Shown: positions 13,420 to 25,991, counted from the first letter of the stretch. The stretch: DNA of 64,000 nucleotides from Takakia lepidozioides (GCA_030704615.1 CM060731.1:49850001-49914000), one strand, 5' to 3'. Program-made: numbers and translations. Notes: generated from the letters alone by a model not told the origin.

Positions 13420-14867
13420 AAGAGGGAACGAAAGTGGGTTGCTTCAAACATGAGGGCAGAAAGGTCCTCCATTGTGACTTATCTGGTTGTAAAAGAGGAA
13501 GTGTAGAGAGAAGATTTCTCTCACCCAGGCCAGAGGGGCTTCAAGTTGATCACCCTCAGATTCTAATCCATTGGGGTTCCAAGAGAGCATGCGACTGCAT
13601 ACACATGCAATGAAGTTATTTGTGTTTCACAGTAATTGATGACATGAGTGCTAAAGTTAAATTTTACTGAAAAGTTCCCATACTGCGGGCTCTTTTCCAA
13701 TTGCTCTCTATTTTGTCCCTCGCAATTTCTTGAGGCATCATCACTTGATACTTTATAGATCCACAACCCTCATTCAGGATCTCTCTCTTTATTACAAATT
13801 GGAAAACTTCTTGCATGTTTCACACTTGTCATACTTCCCCAAACTCTCCCTCTCCATTTCATCTACAAAGCTTGAGGTCCTCCTGAAAGTCAAGCCCCAC
13901 ATGATGCTCCTCCACTACACACGTCTACATCTTAGTGGAGTGTCCCAGACCCAACTTGGCTCTTTCAACACCTGACATGTGTTCACATTGGTGGTCCCCT
14001 CCCACTCCCAATCACCAAGTAACAGCAAAGGTGCTCCTCCAGTCACACATGTCCACATCCTAGTGGACTGTTCCAGATATAGCTTGGCTGTTGCTCAATC
14101 TTGCTATCCTGGAGACTAACAGTAACTAGACATGAACCCGAAGTCCTATCCCACTCCCAACCGCCATGTTCTGGGATCTATTGGAAAAGCATGAACATCT
14201 AAAGGTACTTAGTGTATACACTCACAGCAACAAAAGCGTCATAGCTGCAGGACACTGTGCTCAACAGTGAAAGAATGTACAGGGGAGATGCAGTGCACCT
14301 AGTGGCTATTCTTAGTAAGTGATAAGGAGATAATCATCCCATCAATGTGTAATTAAGCACCAGTGTGCCCCTAACCAGACCTGATCTAATCCTACAAATA
14401 TAGGGAAGTTGTGGTGGGAGAATGTGTAACTGTATATTCTAACAATCCTGCTCAGTTTTCAACCTGAATTAAAGGTCTGATTTGTAACTTCTCCATGTGA
14501 AGTTCAAAGTCCCTGGAACTTTGGAAACTTAGCAAGCGCATTGCAACTCTGATTGTCACATTTGAGGTTGAGAGGATCAATTCACTTCATCCCAATGTCA
14601 TGGAGCAATCTCCTCAATCAAATGGCCTCCTGGGCAGCTTCTTTGGCAGCCATGTAGCCTCTCTGATTAATAAGGCCGTGGCTGTTTGTTTCTTGCTGTG
14701 CCACAGAAGCTGCACCCAAAGGACTAATGCCTTCCAGTGGAAGGTGGGGACACTAACACCTTTAGAATCCAACATGTGGTCTGAAGATTGAACCCAAATC
14801 ACTAGTGAATGCCCCTACAAACAGGAGTAAATGTCGGTTGTGGGGCGTTCTAGCCTACTTATCGAAG
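13420..14867. other. Intergenic, 3' flank of PPR1
   Basis: No coding exon recognised. A phrase around CACATGTCCACATCCTAGTGGA recurs in diverged form near 13.92 and 14.05 kb, so part of this stretch is an old local duplication. Confidence 0.4.
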
Positions 14868-15087
14868 GTGCAGCGAGAAAACGATGACTGCGTTGGAAGC
14901 GAAGAAGAGCTTCGTGGCAGCTTCTTCCCCGTCTGGAAGGTGTTACTTGTCAACACGTCGGCGCGCTCAGATATTTGTTCCGTCGTTACTCGGGGCCACG
15001 CTATCCACGCCTGCTCTGGACCAGACCGTGGTGAGAGAGATGAGGTGGGCTGCTTCAGTAAGGCGACAACGGGTTAGATAACTTAGA

Positions 15088-15093
15088 TATATA
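15088..15093 (+). promoter_or_regulatory. Probable TATA box, His/Pro gene copy A
   Basis: TATATA about 175 bp before the ATG at 15268, aligned with TATATAA at 17911 in copy B. The downstream sequence (GCTGTGGTGAAGCAGAGTCG) is also shared and is probably 5' UTR. Confidence 0.45.
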
Positions 15094-15267
15094 GCACACT
15101 GCTAGTTCAACTTTCTCAGCTCTCGATTAGTCTGAAGTACGCATCTGGGTTATGTTCTTCGAGCTGTGGTGAAGCAGAGTCGTGACCCGGGAACTCAGTA
15201 TCTCTGATCTGTGTCTCTATCGCTCGATTTGAAACATTTGAGCCGCTTGCACTTAACAGTATCCACT

Positions 15268-15473
15268 ATGCATCATCATACCCCTCCTCCTCCTCCTCAT
15301 CATCCCCCTCCTCCTCCTCATCGTCATCCCTCTCCTCCTCGTCACGGGCCGCATCACCCTCCCCCCCCCCTCCCCCGACAGTGATCGTAGTTCAATCTCC
15401 ACCCCCGCCCCATCCTCACCACCCCCCACCTGTTCACCATCCTCCCCCTCCTCCCCACCACCATCACTATTAA
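15268..15473 (+). pseudogene. His/Pro-rich small protein, copy A, frameshifted
   Basis: Starts MHHHTPPPPPHHPPPPPHRH and would end PPPPPHHHHY like copy B, but the two halves are in different frames. The break is at a run of ten C at 15361-15370, after which a TGA at 15382 stops the first frame. Total length is not a multiple of three. Either a real slip in the homopolymer or a sequencing error there. The intact relative is at 18109. Confidence 0.6.
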
Positions 15474-15649
15474 GCGTTCCAAGTAATGAGCCGTGAAGGT
15501 GCCGTTGCCACCGAGCTCATGATACCAACACCCAATTCTCACGTATTGTTTCTTTTCTCTCTCTCCCTCTCTCTCTCATTTTATTTTATTGCTCTGTTTA
15601 GTGTTGAACGTAACGTCTTCGTCTCTCTCTCTCTCTCTCTCTCTTTTGT

Positions 15650-15706
15650 CCCATAAGCTCTATGAGCTTTCCGCAGACGTTATAAAGCACCATTTCATTT
15701 CATTTC
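15650..15706 (+). repeat. Short retroposon-like repeat with ATTTC tail, copy 2
   Basis: Contains TATGAGCTTTCCGCAGACG, TTATAAAGCACC and an ATTTCATTTC tail. Unit B lacks this block at the matching place (near 18612, between the CT-rich stretch and GTAGAGAAATCT), so it is either an insertion in A or a deletion in B. Confidence 0.6.
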
Positions 15707-16789
15707 TCTCTCTGTGGCAGAGAAATCTGTGTCATTTGACCTTCATGTTCGATTTCTTACAGTGTGGATGTGGATCTTACGTAGATATCTGGATTAGTTG
15801 CACTAGTGCAGCTCCCTCATGAATCATGAGTTGATGGTGTTTGCAGATATGGAGTTAGGCTCTTCACTGTAACGACATGGAGCAGCCGCAGCTAAAATGC
15901 AGATTGTATTCAACGCTTATTCTAGTCTGTCTATTCATTCTATGTCGAGTTGAAGATGTTTTCTGCTATTGCACTCGTGGTTGCTTCGTTGATCCGGGCT
16001 CTCTTTGCAAGTCCGCCTTTCAACAGATTTCGATACTTTGAAGTGTTGTATATAGTATGTAATGCATCTATGAAGCTGGGGTAGTATGCTCACTGATCTT
16101 GATCAGTGAAAAAAATTTCAGCCTTGTTGCAAGAGTGTTTGATGTCAATATTGTACTCACATCATATAATGTGAACAGAGTTCTCATGATGTTTAAGCTT
16201 CTACATTGTATCTTGACATGGAATGGGATAATGTATGTACAGCAGATTTGTTGAGAAACACTAGTGAAAACTAGAACTGTACATATCATATAACATAACC
16301 TACTTGTTCACTTTGAAATAAGTATGATCATGAACTCTGACCCCACTCTGACCTTAAGACAGCAACATCTGATCAAGCCCGTGGTTAAACCTGTATTGTT
16401 CTCAGTTCAAACCAAAAGATGTTGAGCCATATAGTTTTAGTATACATTTGCACCAAATTTCTGCAGCAACTACAACGAAATGTTGCTGCTGTCACAGTTA
16501 ACAATTATAGCACATGTATAGACAAAATCAATATGTATTGCATTCATAGTACCCCCAAGGGTCTTCGGGTGCGCCCCGGCGGGTTTAACTATGCATTTGT
16601 CATCTGTAGACACACACACCAAGAAACTACGTCCCTGTTTTGGCATTCAAATGTGCAAACTTTCTCATGGCTCTGTCAAACTCATTGAGCCCAACTTCTG
16701 CATATATTTGCAGTGTAAATGCATCCAACCTTATGTGCCTCAAACACTAATGTTACTCCAACATGGTCAGATGAAACTCACTAACTGCT

Positions 16790-17743
16790 TGAAGCAGCAT
16801 CATCCCTGTAAGCAACCAGTGACTTCTTGACCGGCTTCTTCTCACTGCTCCTTTGTTTTTCCCCCTGAAGTGTTATCATATGCCTAAGTGTTATCAAACT
16901 CTTGCATTGCGATTATGTGCCGTCCATTTGCAACTGCTGCATTCACTGGGTTCCTTGTACGCATGGAGCAATTTTCTGATCAGAATTCATTCACCCTCTG
17001 CATAACACAACTCCATTATGGTTTCATAAGCTTTTCTCTCCACTCGCTCCATGGAACGTTGTCAGCTGCAATAGTGAATTGGGAGTTCGGCATACAATGC
17101 CTCATGAGATCAGAGGGAAAAAAATCTCATAACTGCTCCACTGTTGTTGACTGTGAACTCTGAATCTTCCATTGTCATGGAGTCGGCACACCCACCAGAG
17201 ATCTCCACCTATTAGACTAAACAGTAATTTTTGAGACCTTCTATAATATTTTTTCTCCTTTTGAGGACAGTTTTACCCATTTGTACATTCATCCCACTTG
17301 GGTCTTTTCACATTCTAACTTACTTCATTGTGAGAGGCTAGGTAGGCTAGCTCATTTCACCCGGCCGTTGGTTCGACTCAGAGCTTGTCGTTGATACATG
17401 TCCACCTCCTGTACAACTTCGTCATCGTCATGCACAGAGGTGTCCAAGCAGCTGTCAGCTTTGGATTACGAGTATCCGCATACATGCACCTTCATTCATC
17501 TGCCCCATTCTTCAGGATTTCTTCCAGCCTACGCTTCCTTGTAATCTCCCAAGAATCGAGGCCTTCAATCAAATTTCCAGGGCCGCTGTAGCCTGTCCCA
17601 CGCTTTACTGAAATAGTGTAGAATATTTCATACTTGTATCTTTCCTCATATGTGTCGGAAGTTGACCGGTTGCTTTTTCTTAGAAGGAGCAATGCGCATT
17701 CCAGGAAGTACCGTAGTCCTGCTGCGAGAAAACGATGACTCAC
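16790..17743 (-). pseudogene. Decayed methyltransferase-like gene, copy A
   Basis: Homologous to the 19.9-20.8 kb gene but more damaged: the block matching the motif I exon is at about 16990-17050 and the block matching GWHIIAMEQ at about 16890-16950, both with frame breaks. The best open stretch, 17492-17743, encodes YSGPGNLIEGLDSW and ends ILKNGADE. It has no family match that I can name. It extends across the boundary into unit B, so its 5' end is uncertain. Confidence 0.4.
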
Positions 17744-17910
17744 ATGGAAGGACAGCTTCGTGGCATCATCTTCACCGTCTCCAAGGTGCTACTTGTCAAG
17801 CTCTTCCGGTGTGACTTCGGGCCGTGCCATCCACGCCAGCTCTGGATGGCACAGTGATGAGAGAGATGAAGTGGGCTGTTTCAGTAAGTGCGACAAGGGG
17901 TTGCAATAGA

Positions 17911-17917
17911 TATATAA
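17911..17917 (+). promoter_or_regulatory. Probable TATA box, His/Pro gene copy B
   Basis: TATATAA about 190 bp before the ATG at 18109. Its position and flanks are conserved with copy A. Confidence 0.5.
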
Positions 17918-18108
17918 CAAGCTGCTGGTTCAGCTGTCTCGGCTCTCGATTTGTCTGAAGTACGTATGTGGGTTATGATCTTCGAGCTGTGGTGAAGCAG
18001 AGTCGTGACGTGGGAACTTAGTATCTCTGATCTGTGCCTCCATCGCTCGATTTGAGAAGGCCTTGAAGGTTGAAACATTTGAGCCGCTTGCACCCGACAG
18101 CATCCACT

Positions 18109-18408
18109 ATGCATCATCATCATGCCCCTCCTCCTCATCACCGTCATCCCTCTCCTCCTCATCACGGGCCGCATCACCATCCCCACCCTCCTCCCCCCTC
18201 AGTGTTTGTTGATCTACCCCCGCCCCCGCATCATCACCACCCCCAACCTATTCACCATCCTCCACCTCCTCTCTTTCACGGGCCGCATCACCATCACCCC
18301 CCTCCTCCCCCATCAGTGTATGTAGTACAACCTCCACCCCCGCCCCATCCTCATCACCCCCCACCTATGCACCATCCTCCACCTCCTCCCCACCACCGTC
18401 ATTATTAA
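18109..18408 (+). CDS. Small His/Pro-rich protein
   Basis: A 99-residue protein made almost only of His and Pro, starting MHHHHAPPPHHRH and ending PPPPPHHRHY. It shows an internal repeat: HHGPHHHPHPPPPSVFV matches FHGPHHHHPPPPPSVYV. The ATG lies in a context (CATCCACTATG) shared with copy A, and a TATA box lies upstream. No signal peptide or known domain. Low-complexity His/Pro composition could suit metal binding or a structural role, but that is inference only. Conservation of promoter, ATG and C-terminus between the copies argues for a real gene; pure codon-repeat drift (CAT/CCT) is the alternative. Confidence 0.5.
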   Translation: MHHHHAPPPHHRHPSPPHHGPHHHPHPPPPSVFVDLPPPPHHHHPQPIHHPPPPLFHGPHHHHPPPPPSVYVVQPPPPPHPHHPPPMHHPPPPPHHRHY

Positions 18409-19878
18409 GCATTCCGAGTAATGAGCTGTGGAGGTGCCGTTACCACCAAGCTCATCCCTGCTGCAGCTTTGAGAAAGTAACTTCTCCTACACCTAATCCT
18501 CACGTATACTTGTTTCTCCGTTCACTCTCCCTCTCTCTTTCCATACTCCATTTCATTTCAATTCTCTATAGAGCGTTGGACTCGTAACCTCCTCGTCTCT
18601 CTCTCTGTCTCTCCTTCCGGTAGAGAAATCTATGTCAGTTGCCTTTCATGTTCGATTTCTTATGGGCTGTAATTGAGCAAAGGCCGACTTGGTAGCTGTC
18701 ACACGCCTCTACACTGTGGATGTGGATCTTACGTAGATCTCTGGAAGAGTTGCATCGGTGCAATTCCCTCATGGATCACGAGGTGTTTGCACATATGGAG
18801 TCAGGCGCTTCACTGCAACGACATGGAGCAGCTGCAGCTAAACTGTAGATTGTACGTAGTATGTGTTGCATCTATTAAGCTTTGCAATCCGGTGGGGTGA
18901 TACGTTCACTGAGCTTGAACAGTGAAGACATTCTACAGCCTTGTTGCCACTATGTTGGATGTGGGCTCTCATAATATTTGAGCTGCTACATTGTATCTTG
19001 AGATGGAATGGGATAATATATGTACATCTAGAAGGCAAGAGATGTATTGAGCCCTTCAGACATTTCAAGTGACCTTTGTACATGATGAGGAATGGTGATT
19101 TGCTTTGAAAAGTGCTTGTCTGATTTTCAGTGTTGATGCAAAATATCCTAGCTTTCTTGAGCATGTCTCAGATCAACTCTCTTATTCAAAAAGCAGTGCT
19201 CTACCCCACAAATGATTTGGTTCTAAATTGATGACAAGTTGAGTGTCTGCTGCTTTTTTGACAGTCTTCGTTAGCATGTATGCCAATTGGTCTTTAACAT
19301 GTGGTTATAGACATGGTGTTAATGATCAAAGAAGACGCACAGCTCATCTGTCATTGTTAGCCAGAAAGTTACCCAAAACTGTGAGACAAGTGATTGATAG
19401 AGTTCGAGCAAGATTATAATTGGAAATCGTTCACTTCTGGGCATTGGAAGAAAAGTTCTGCAAGATATTGAAAAGTACATAATAAAGCTGATATCATGTC
19501 AGAGGAATTCCTTGGAATGTTTTGCGCCCAATATGAGCACAGGTGGCTGAACTGTTGCCTACCCCTCCTTGATTGTTCAGACCAAAGCTATTCTATGGTT
19601 TTAGGATGCATTTGCACCAAATGTCTGGTGCGTTTATAATGCAGTATTGCATTGCCACCTAGGTTGATGAGAATATAGGATGTTTCAACTACATTGATAT
19701 GTTGACAGATTGTGCAGTTCGACTTCTTAAATACGGGAAATTTGTAGACATGTCACATACATTATCCATCTCTGGACACGCATCGTAACTATTTGTCCCC
19801 TGTCTTGGCATCGTAACTATTTGTCCCCTGTCTTGGCATCCAATTGCGCCAAACCTTCTCATGATTCTGCCAAACCCA

Positions 19879-20800
19879 TTAATCTAATTTATGCAAATAT
19901 TTGGGTGTAAACCCATCCAACCTTATGTACCCGCAGAAAGTAAGGACATATTCAGTTGCACTCAACTGGTCAGATGCATCATCCCTGTAGGCAACCAGTG
20001 ACTTCTTGACCGGCTTCTTCTCACTGGTCCTTTGTTTTTCCCCCCTGAACTCATATTCAGTTACCAGCTCAAACTCTTGTTCCATTGCGATTATGTGCCA
20101 CCCACTTGCAATTGCTGCATTCACTGAGTTCCCTGCACATAGCCAATGCCCTCATAGACATCATCACTTCCACTAAAACAAGTCTGCGTATGTTCCAATC
20201 CTAAGTCCTTAGATGCAATCCAGATTATGCAAAATTCTTACTTGGTGCCATGTAGTACCTGTCGAAGCACTGAGATCAATAATCTGTCGCCCTCTGCACA
20301 GCACACCTCCATTATAGTTTGATAAAAAGCGGGCAACTAATGGTTTTGATTAGAACTGTAAGACTGTGAGCTCATCTATCCCCTTCAAAGGTGTAGATGT
20401 ACTCGATGGCCCAAACGACTGCAAGATAGACGGCCCAGGGTACCCAATCTTCCTCAATCTCTCCGAAATCCCTTTGTCGACCCCTTCTCAAGCAAACTTT
20501 CAACCCCTGTCACCTCAACCCCTTGTAGGCCGTAGAAGCAGTAGGTACCATGGTGCATATCAAGACTTGTTTCCTCAGTCGTTCAAGAGAAAACCATCAT
20601 ACATCTTCTTCAATCTTTTGGGGATGCAAAACATTCCATCTGGCCCATAGATCTTCCTGCCTACAGTTCCTTGCAATCTCTCAAAAAATGCACGGAGGTA
20701 TTCTGTAGCTTCAAGGCAGCTATTGATTCCTTCATTGTAATCATTGACACGCCAGCACTTGACTGTCGCATTCACTGACACAAATCATTTCTTTCAACTA
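19879..20800 (-). pseudogene. Beta-class amino-methyltransferase-like gene, copy B
   Basis: Read on the minus strand, KPLVARFLSNYNGG is followed by CRGRQIIDLSASTG at the end of one exon (20259). The next exon (20132-19879) gives NSVNAAIASGWHIIAMEQ in matching phase. This has the order seen at the C-terminal end of beta-class N4/N6 DNA methyltransferases: a KP-x2-L helix, then the AdoMet-binding motif I (D-x-x-x-G-x-G), then a GRxxIxxE-type strand. Here motif I reads DLSASTGNS. The tail is basic (EKKPVKKS) and ends YLHKLD. An in-frame TAA at 20350 and unresolved upstream exons (open piece 20575-20781) point to decay. No catalytic (D/N)PPY was found. Similar in layout to the module at 56.5-57.2 kb. 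Confidence 0.5.
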
Positions 20801-20877
20801 GTTTACAGAATAATGCATATAATGGCCTTCTGCCTGTACATTAGAGGCAAGACATTTCTTCATGAATGTTGCATGAT

Positions 20878-23156
20878 TCACCAATAATCCCCACAAGAAC
20901 AAACCCCAGACTGGAAGTGGTGAAAGCGATTGGCATCCCGTACAACAATTTCTCGCCCAACAATCTTTGAGATGAACTTGGTGGCACTATGGCAATCACC
21001 ACACACCCTAAGGTTCTTTGTGATGCGGATGGACATTCCTGGGGGGGTGCTGATGAGCCCAAAGGCAATGGCCAACTTCTCACTGTGGTGTCCAAGAGAA
21101 GATTCCTTAATCTCCTCCTCCACATCATGCAATACAAAGCGTGTGTCAGGCGCATACCCAGCCTCCTTCATCCACCCAGACAATCTCTTCAGTTCAGCAT
21201 GTATTGCCTCAATTTGTGGGTGCCATTTGTCTTCTACAAGGAATGTATGCACTCGATTGTCCACCTCAATGCAGCTGTGTCCTGCCACCTTTCGAACACC
21301 TCTGTCTTCCATCATTTTCCTTACCTTTGCTTGATCATCCCACCTACCAGCAGCAGCATAAATATTCGATAGCAGCACATACGTGGGAGCATGCTGTGGG
21401 TCTGACTCAAGAAGGCATTTTCCTGCATGTTCTGCCAGCTGCACTTCACCATGAATTCTGCAGGCACTGAGCAAGGCCCCCCACACTGAAGCACCCGGTT
21501 CGATTGGCATTTTGTTTATGAAATCCTGTGCCTCATTCAACCGTCCTGCACGGCCAAGAAGGTCCACAATGCAGCCACAGTGCTCCAATGTAGGGGAGAG
21601 GCCATGATCCCGACTCATGGAGTCAAAGTAGTGACAGCCTTCGTCCACCAGGCCCCCATGGCTGCATGCAGAGAGAAGAGATAGATAAGTGATACCATCT
21701 GGCTTCAAGCCTTTCTGTTGCATTCCTTCAAATATTTCAACAGCTTCCCTACCACGCCCATGCTGACGATATCCTGCAATCATCACATTCCATGAGACCA
21801 CATTTCGCTGAGCCATACTATCAAAAACTTGCCTTGCATCCTTCAAACTCCCGCATTTGGCATACATGTCAACAAGCGTATTCTCCAAATTTATGGAAGA
21901 TGTAATTCCAGCTTTGATGATGTCAGCATGAACCTCTCTGCCGTTCTCCAGGGCTGCCAGGCTAGCACATGCATTGAGAACGCAAATGAACGTGACCTTG
22001 TCAGGTGTCACCCCTTCCTGAATCATTTCTTCATAGATATCCAAAGCTTCCCTACCACAACCATGCTGACCATATCCAGCGATCATTGCATTCCATGAGA
22101 CCACATTTCGTTCAGCCATATTGTCAAACACTCTACGCGCATCCTTCATGCTCCCACATTTGGCATACATGTTGACAACGGCAGTCTCCGATACAACATT
22201 TTGTTTAGCCATACTGTCAAACACTATACATGCATCATTGACACTCCCACATTTGGTATACATGTCAGCCAGGGCTGTCTCCAGAATGATGTCTGGCACA
22301 ATTCCAGTTCTGATGATATCGGCATGGACCTGTTTGCCCTTTTCCAGGGATCCAAGGCTGGCACATGCCTTCAAAACACAAATGAATGTGACCCTATTGG
22401 GCCTCATTCCTTCCTGTATCATTTGCTCGTAGATCTTGAAAGCATCCCTCCCACACCCATGCTTTGCATATCCTCCTATCATTATGGTCCATGTAAACAC
22501 ATTACGTTCAGGCATTCTGTCAAACACTTGTCGGGCATCCACCACGCTCCCACACTCGACATGCATGTTGACAAGAGTATTTAGTAGAAAGACATTTGAC
22601 TTCAATCCACTTTGGATTATGTGGGAGTGCACCCGATTTCCCATTTCTAGATCTTTGACTTTGATGCACTCCTGTAAGAGAGAGACATAAGTATTGGAGT
22701 CCACCGAAATGCGTTGATGGCTCAGAATGTTGACAGCCTCTTCTTGTCCAGCCTTACACAGTATCCTCACATTTCCAGAAATGCCAGAAGAGCTCTTCTT
22801 GACTCTCTGTCGCCATCCCCTTGCAAAAGGAGTGCCTGATTCAAAGAACTGAGTCTGCCTCAACCCTGCCATCCTGCTAACCTTTACTGACAAACTCACT
22901 CACATGATGGATCTCAAAGTCCCTATCTACTGCAAAACCAAGATCTCTGCATGAGGACAGCCTTATTGCTACATGGGAACAGTGTTTCAAACCCACCTGA
23001 GTTGTCTACTTGGGAATGACTTGTATCGGTTCTATCTGCTTGGGTTGGAATGTGTGACGCATTATTGAAACAATACCCATTGTTCTCTCGTCCTGGATCT
23101 CCATGGTATAGATAGACATCAGAGGCATCACCAGATTTTGCTCGACTTTGAGTCAT
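20878..23156 (-). CDS. PPR2: PLS-class PPR protein with DYW domain
   Basis: Predicted organelle RNA editing factor. The main exon, 22873-20878, follows a splice acceptor (TTAGCAG) and carries an ATG one base in (22872, MAGLRQTQFF), giving 664 residues. An upstream exon, 23156-23077 (MTQSRAKSG to GRENN), joins in phase and would give 691. The PPR tract is about two thirds the length of PPR1 and shows a fused repeat ([19 protein letters not shown]) where a stretch of repeats is missing. E1/E2, the PG box (GYAPDTR), [21 protein letters not shown] and CSCGDYW are complete. It faces PPR3 head to head across about 3 kb. It is the only inverted member of the cluster. Confidence 0.85.
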
Positions 23157-25430
23157 GGCATATAGCTCTGCTCTCACCCCAGGAGAGTCCAACCAAGCTC
23201 ACTCTGTGCACTTATGTCTGGGGTGATCTTGGAGTTGTCTCGGAAACAACCACTGCAAGCTGAGCCACCATAGCTTCAGCCACACCCTTGCATCCAGGAG
23301 GCTACAACCACCGGAGCTTCAAGAATCTTCCAAATAACAGGGAACTACTTTCAAACAACCTGCCGACAATAAGGATCCGCTTTTGTTATTTTTCCTCCAC
23401 AAAGTTGAATTGTCATTAGTTGAGCAACTGGAGATAGAATCTAGTCAACATCACCTTATCCAACCTGTTGGACCATCAGTGTGATGGATCTGAGAAGAAC
23501 TCCTACCAGAGTCATACTTTGTCCCTTGCTTGACCTGCATGGAAACAGCACTAAAACCATACATTTTTGTTAGCTCCCACTTGTCCAAGTCATCCAATGA
23601 CCCTCTCTCCCCACCCCCCTTCTCTCTCTCGCTCTCTCTAACACGCAGTGCAACACAGCCACAAGTCAAAACTGTCTCGGATTGGGGCCTACAGCAGCAG
23701 TTCTGGAATCAACATATTAATCAACTGTCAATTCCATGTAACCGGATTGGCTGTGCACGCACTATCGTGTTGGGAGGTTGAGTTTGTAATCCCGGGGGGA
23801 AGAAACCCACAATTGCCAGGGACAATGCCGACTGCTGCTCTGCAATCATCCAGTGACAGTACTGCAATATGTGCCATTTTTTGGTTGCTAAGTGAGCTCA
23901 TATTACTTAATCTGTTGGACATTGCCGCGGCATTCCATGGGCTTTACCCGCGCCATATCATTACTCTCACACGGAGGTATAAGCTAGTGGGTCATCAAAA
24001 GAATTACATCCAGAGAGGCTCCGGCCGCAGACAGAAGCAAAGAATCACACATTCATACCTTCCTTTCGTATTCTCGGAGGCTGGTGACACATGATGGCCA
24101 CAGCTCGCAAGGGCTGCGGCCAAGCATTGCAGAGCCGGACGCCCATCCGCCAACTGCAGCACGATGGTGCAAGGCCTCCACCCTGCTCACGGTAGGGCGA
24201 ATACAGGGTGTTGGCTATGGAGCTTCCATTCCCCGTGCAAATGTGCAATTGCGAGGCTGTGGTTGAAGCACCCACTGGTGGTATACTGCATGTAAGGTTC
24301 GAGACATGTTCCCCAACATCACATACTACCTATCATCGAGCGGGCAAAACGAGATAGACGGATAATATACAAGCTTCCCGGCACATGTTGCTGTGAGCGT
24401 GGATTTGGTTCTCGCATGCGGAGAGATGACGCAAGCTTATCGTGAACGCTTACAGGAAAGCCACAACCGACGCGCTGTATTCTCCCTGCAGTGAATGGGC
24501 GGGAACTTCACATGACGACAGATGATAGGAGCTGGAGCTGGAGCTGGAGCTGGAGCTGGAGCTGGAATGAGTAGCCAAATTGGCAATGGCAAGCCACAGA
24601 TCGTTCCTAGTGATGGCTATCACGCCTCCCCAGCTTCCAGGGATACCCAACGGAAGTAAGTCTTGCTGCATCTCGTCCCAGAACAAACTATCTAGCCACG
24701 GAAGAATGTAACGGACACCCTTGTCCTCCTTATTTCAGTTCCTTCAGTATCTGCTTTAGATATCTGGGAGTTGTGCCAAATTTATTCATGTACACATTGC
24801 ATGACAGATAGAGATGGGCCCTTACTATTACTGTGGTCTTGATCCACAGTGCTTTTGGTGAATTCCAACCGGGTTCCCCAAAAGTGAGAACTTTGCTCTC
24901 CATGGCAATCTGCTGCAAGTTCTAAGAGATGCTTTGATCTCGAAGGACTGTGTACAAAGATATGACAGTATTGTCCAGGGCTCTCTGGAGCACTGCAGAA
25001 CAACTAGTGGTAGTCACACACACGGGTGCATAAAAAGAGAGATGTACTCAGTAACCGTTTCCGCCAACGTTAGCTCTGAGGTACTCTTGGCGAGGGCATA
25101 GTCCAGCAGTGTATGAATACGTCCTGTCTCCTTACCCAGTGTTGGGGTTTCTGCACAGCAGAAGTAAGGAACCACCGATCGCGCACAGCCGACGGGGATT
25201 TGGAGCTGTCACAGGGCCTTTAGTATTGATGTCAGGGCTTGTGTAGGCATCATGCTAGACAGCCCTATGTTAATTCCAGCACTAATGCTCCAGCTCCCAA
25301 TTACACTCAGATATAGATCTTGTGATTGACATACCAGTCACACTGTACTTGAGGCCTGTGTTAGTTTTCCTCGATGACACTCTGACAATTGAAGCTTCTA
25401 GGAATGGATGTTTTAGTGGTCTTCTTCTAA
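23157..25430. other. Divergent intergenic region between PPR2 and PPR3
   Basis: Shared upstream region of two head-to-head PPR genes. It contains a decayed first-exon relic for PPR3 at about 24496-24658 (SDGYHASPASRDT) interrupted by a GAGCTG hexanucleotide repeat. No other gene supported. Confidence 0.45.
24530..24568. repeat. GAGCTG hexanucleotide microsatellite
   Basis: Six consecutive GAGCTG units inside the relic of the PPR unit first exon. The other copies of that exon (9.25, 29.0 kb) lack it, so the expansion is specific to this copy. Confidence 0.85.
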
Positions 25431-25991
25431 GCAATGATCAAAGAACTCTCTGGCAGGAGTTCTTCGCAGATCCTTCACAATGGTGAGACAACAGTTTTGA
25501 CAAGGTGAGCCTATCTTCATTTAGTATGCGAAAGAGTTTTATCATGGAGGGGTTGCTATCGAAGCTGGCATTATGTTATTCTTGGACTTGGTTGGATTTC
25601 CAGTTGCTTGGATTGAAGACAGTTTGGCTCTTTTTCTTGAAATAACAGAGGAACCAGTTGCTACTATTGCTTTCAGGAAGGTTGTTCCTGGTCAGCAATG
25701 CTGCACTAATGTCGCTCCAGGGTGTTTTTCTGTATTTGAAACACGGTTGGAGCTCCTGTGGTAGGTTGTGATTGAGAGGTGAGGCTGCTCAGCTGCGTAT
25801 TAGTGGTTGTGACCGAAAACTCCACGATCACCAGAGTTCAGACGCAGTGCACAAAGGAGGTCCCTTGATTGAACCCTTCATGGGTGAAAGCAGAGCTTTC
25901 ATCCGTGATACAAGGTCAAGCAGGTATTAGTGTGAAAGTACACCACAGTTCCAGGCCAAGATTACTATAGGTACTGTTTTGATGATGATTT
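25431..25991 (+). pseudogene. Decayed 5' exons of the PPR3 unit (PDF motif)
   Basis: LWQEFFADPSQW is followed by a TGA where the other copies have the second Trp of WWDNR, then DNSFDK and a splice donor. The second exon relic, near 25810-25925, keeps RSPEF and NPSWVKAELSS but with frame breaks. These match the open exons upstream of PPR5. Confidence 0.6.

Larger units (their letters stand above)
14868..17717. repeat. Tandem segmental duplication, unit A
   Basis: Unit A begins at GCGAGAAAACGATGACT, as unit B does at 17723. It contains a TATA box, a His/Pro-rich reading frame (+), a conserved downstream block and a decayed methyltransferase-like gene (-), in the same order as unit B. Unit A has an extra ATTTC-tailed insertion (15650-15706) and a frameshifted His/Pro gene. 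Confidence 0.75.
17718..20800. repeat. Tandem segmental duplication, unit B
   Basis: Second copy of the unit described at 14868-17717, in direct orientation and immediately adjacent. The His/Pro gene is open here and the methyltransferase-like gene is better preserved. The right end abuts the 3' end of PPR2. Confidence 0.75.

Noticed and set aside
24450-24686. Poly-Ser peptide on the minus strand
   Set aside because: Translation of the GAGCTG microsatellite.
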